Shown here: in pieces, positions 63,005 to 64,000 of the stretch
Layout of the letters: each line of letters opens with the position of its first letter
Numbering within the stretch: position 1 is the stretch's first letter
Source of the DNA: Pterobdella sp. o SKG-2022
Taxonomy: Eukaryota; Annelida; Clitellata; Hirudinida; Piscicolidae
Direction of reading: 5' to 3'
NCBI GenBank assembly: GCA_964035795.1
Contig: OZ038321.1
Location: 6,443,696 to 6,507,695 of the forward strand
DNA: 64,000 nucleotides
The notes under the pieces: model-generated
Database searches by the model: none
Seen by the model: only the letters and a program-made list of their open reading frames with translations
What the model was told of the DNA's origin: nothing
Translations under genes and position numbers: made by a program

Positions 63005-63715
63005 AGTGGAGGCTTTGTAAACGAACATTTCCAGATTAAAAGTTTGCGATTTAATTTACCTGTCTTAGTTTTTTAGCTTCAATTTTTGTTTACATGCCAC
63101 ACTATCAAGCCATTAATTTAGTTCATGAGTTGGTTGGCTTATAGGTGAATGAAAATTATGAAAAGTAAGAATGTTCAAAAAGTTTTGATTAAATTTATTA
63201 TCAGCTTGTTTTAAATGAAAAATATAGTCTCCAAAGATTATAACTTCTTCATTGTAGTTTGAAAAGGTGTTTATGATCCTTGGAAAATCATCATGAAACC
63301 CATTAGGAGTATAACCTGTTCGTTACACAACCAAAATAATATCAGATCTCAACTTATAATTGATTTCAACACAAAAACACTCAAAATGAGTAGACTGTTT
63401 AGCAATATACAGTGAAAAAAGTTCAAATCCAGCATTGATAACAGCTGCAACTGCTCCATCGTTTGTAGAAAGTTTATTGATTTTTCAGGCTTTCTTTGCC
63501 TTGCCTGTTCATGTACTTTTATACCTTCCTGTCTGAGTAAGCTGATTACCATGCCATGTTTCAGCTAAGAACAATTCATAAATCTTCATCTTCATTATTT
63601 CTAAAACATCTCTGACTTTATGTAATAATCTGATCTCGAAAAAGCCAAAAGAAATATTAATAATCTCTAATTTTTCATGGCGATGGCAGAAGGCCGCGAA
63701 AAAGATGTTTCGTCG
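63005..63715 (-). mobile_element. Decayed LINE endonuclease fragment (CR1/L2-like)
   Basis: The minus strand, across frames, reads FFEIRLLHKVRDVLEIMKMK, then YELFLAETWHGN (the endonuclease ETW box), FECFCVEINYKLRSDIILVV, RTGYTPNGFHDDFPRII, EEVIIFGDYIFHLKQADNKF (a GDFN-like box) and FLNILTFHNFHSPISQPTHE. The order and spacing match the APE endonuclease of CR1/L2-clade LINEs. Stops and frameshifts interrupt it, and no reverse transcriptase follows. It abuts the SINE at 63715. Confidence 0.75.
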
Positions 63716-63892
63716 GCCCCTATAGCTCAATGGTTGAGCATTAGACTAATTTGCTAAAGTGACCGGGTTCGATCCCGCGTAGGCCAACAATTAGCACCTG
63801 TTCCACAGTGTGTTTTCGCTACATTAAATTTGTAGCAAGCGCTTTGATCTATAAGGAAAAGCGCTTTATAAATACCGCATTACATTACATTT
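63715..63892 (+). mobile_element. tRNA-derived SINE, copy 3 (best preserved)
   Basis: The head GGCCCCTATAGCTCAATGGT is followed by TGAGC, with B box GGTTCGATCCC. The body reads GCACCTGTTCCACAGTGTGT then TTTCGCTACATTAAATTTG. The tail is GGAAAAGCGCTTTATAAATA followed by CATTACATTACATT. It shares the layout of the copies at 57023 and 38196. Confidence 0.92.
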
Positions 63893-64000
63893 TCCACGTC
63901 TTTCTTGAACTTTTCGGCCAGCTCTGTTTCCACGGTAGCGCCATCTTTTTCGATTTCTTTCTATTCGTAGGCTTTCTTTATGTCGTTTTATTTTGGGACA
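63893..64000 (-). pseudogene. Coding-like fragment with an in-frame stop, cut by the window edge
   Basis: The minus strand reads NDIKKAYE, stop, KEIEKDGATVETELAEKFKK then DVE. Base composition is more GC-rich and codon-like than the surroundings. It may be a pseudogene, a transposon fragment, or part of an exon if the stop lies in an intron (TAG precedes AAAGAAATC and could be a 3' splice site). I do not recognise the protein. Confidence 0.25.

Overview
This is an AT-rich window from an invertebrate animal genome. The genes are split by long introns, use GT/AG splice sites, and encode metazoan proteins: a fibulin-1-like matrix glycoprotein, a DNM1L/Drp1 dynamin, a cytochrome b561 and a TPPP/p25-alpha protein. 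The sequence alone does not fix the phylum. The window also carries non-LTR retrotransposons, a tRNA-derived SINE family, a Tc1 transposon and palindromic repeats. All gene models below were built by hand from protein similarity, splice sites and reading-frame continuity. For the four recognised genes every exon junction keeps frame from ATG to stop.

Layout. 162-4245 (minus): gene with an N-terminal SAP domain, an acidic Ser/Thr/Asn-rich middle and a C-terminal part I do not recognise; its 3' end may lie off the window. 5072-25699 (minus): fibulin-1-like gene, 20 coding exons, 852 residues, with an intronic tRNA-Lys(CUU) on the same strand and a large Asn-rich insertion inside its second EGF module. 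25700-30920: intergenic. 30921-40807 (minus): DNM1L/Drp1-like gene, 20 coding exons, 691 residues; its introns hold a SINE, a LINE fragment, a 170-bp palindrome and a G-rich minisatellite. 41055-41245: second long palindrome. 41489-46808: a Tc1 (DD34E) transposon bounded by TA, whose termini now enclose a 5'-truncated LINE. 50370-60044 (minus): cytochrome b561 gene, 5 coding exons, 247 residues; its introns hold a nearly full-length but broken LINE, the 3' end of an L2/CR1-like LINE, a SINE and two copies of an unclassified repeat. 60794-61650 (plus): TPPP-like gene, 3 exons, 144 residues, head-to-head with cytochrome b561 across 749 bp, with a perfect X-box-like RFX site 53 bp before its ATG. 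63005-63892: a decayed LINE endonuclease fragment abutting another SINE copy.

The genes do not form a pathway: they act in extracellular matrix, mitochondrial and peroxisomal fission, transmembrane electron transfer, and microtubules or cilia. The most notable signals are the X-box at the TPPP gene, the high share of introns with T at donor position +3 (25 of 50 donors), the Asn-rich EGF insertion, the SINE family whose 3' tail resembles the local L2-like LINE end, and several long palindromes. I found no convincing wholly new system.
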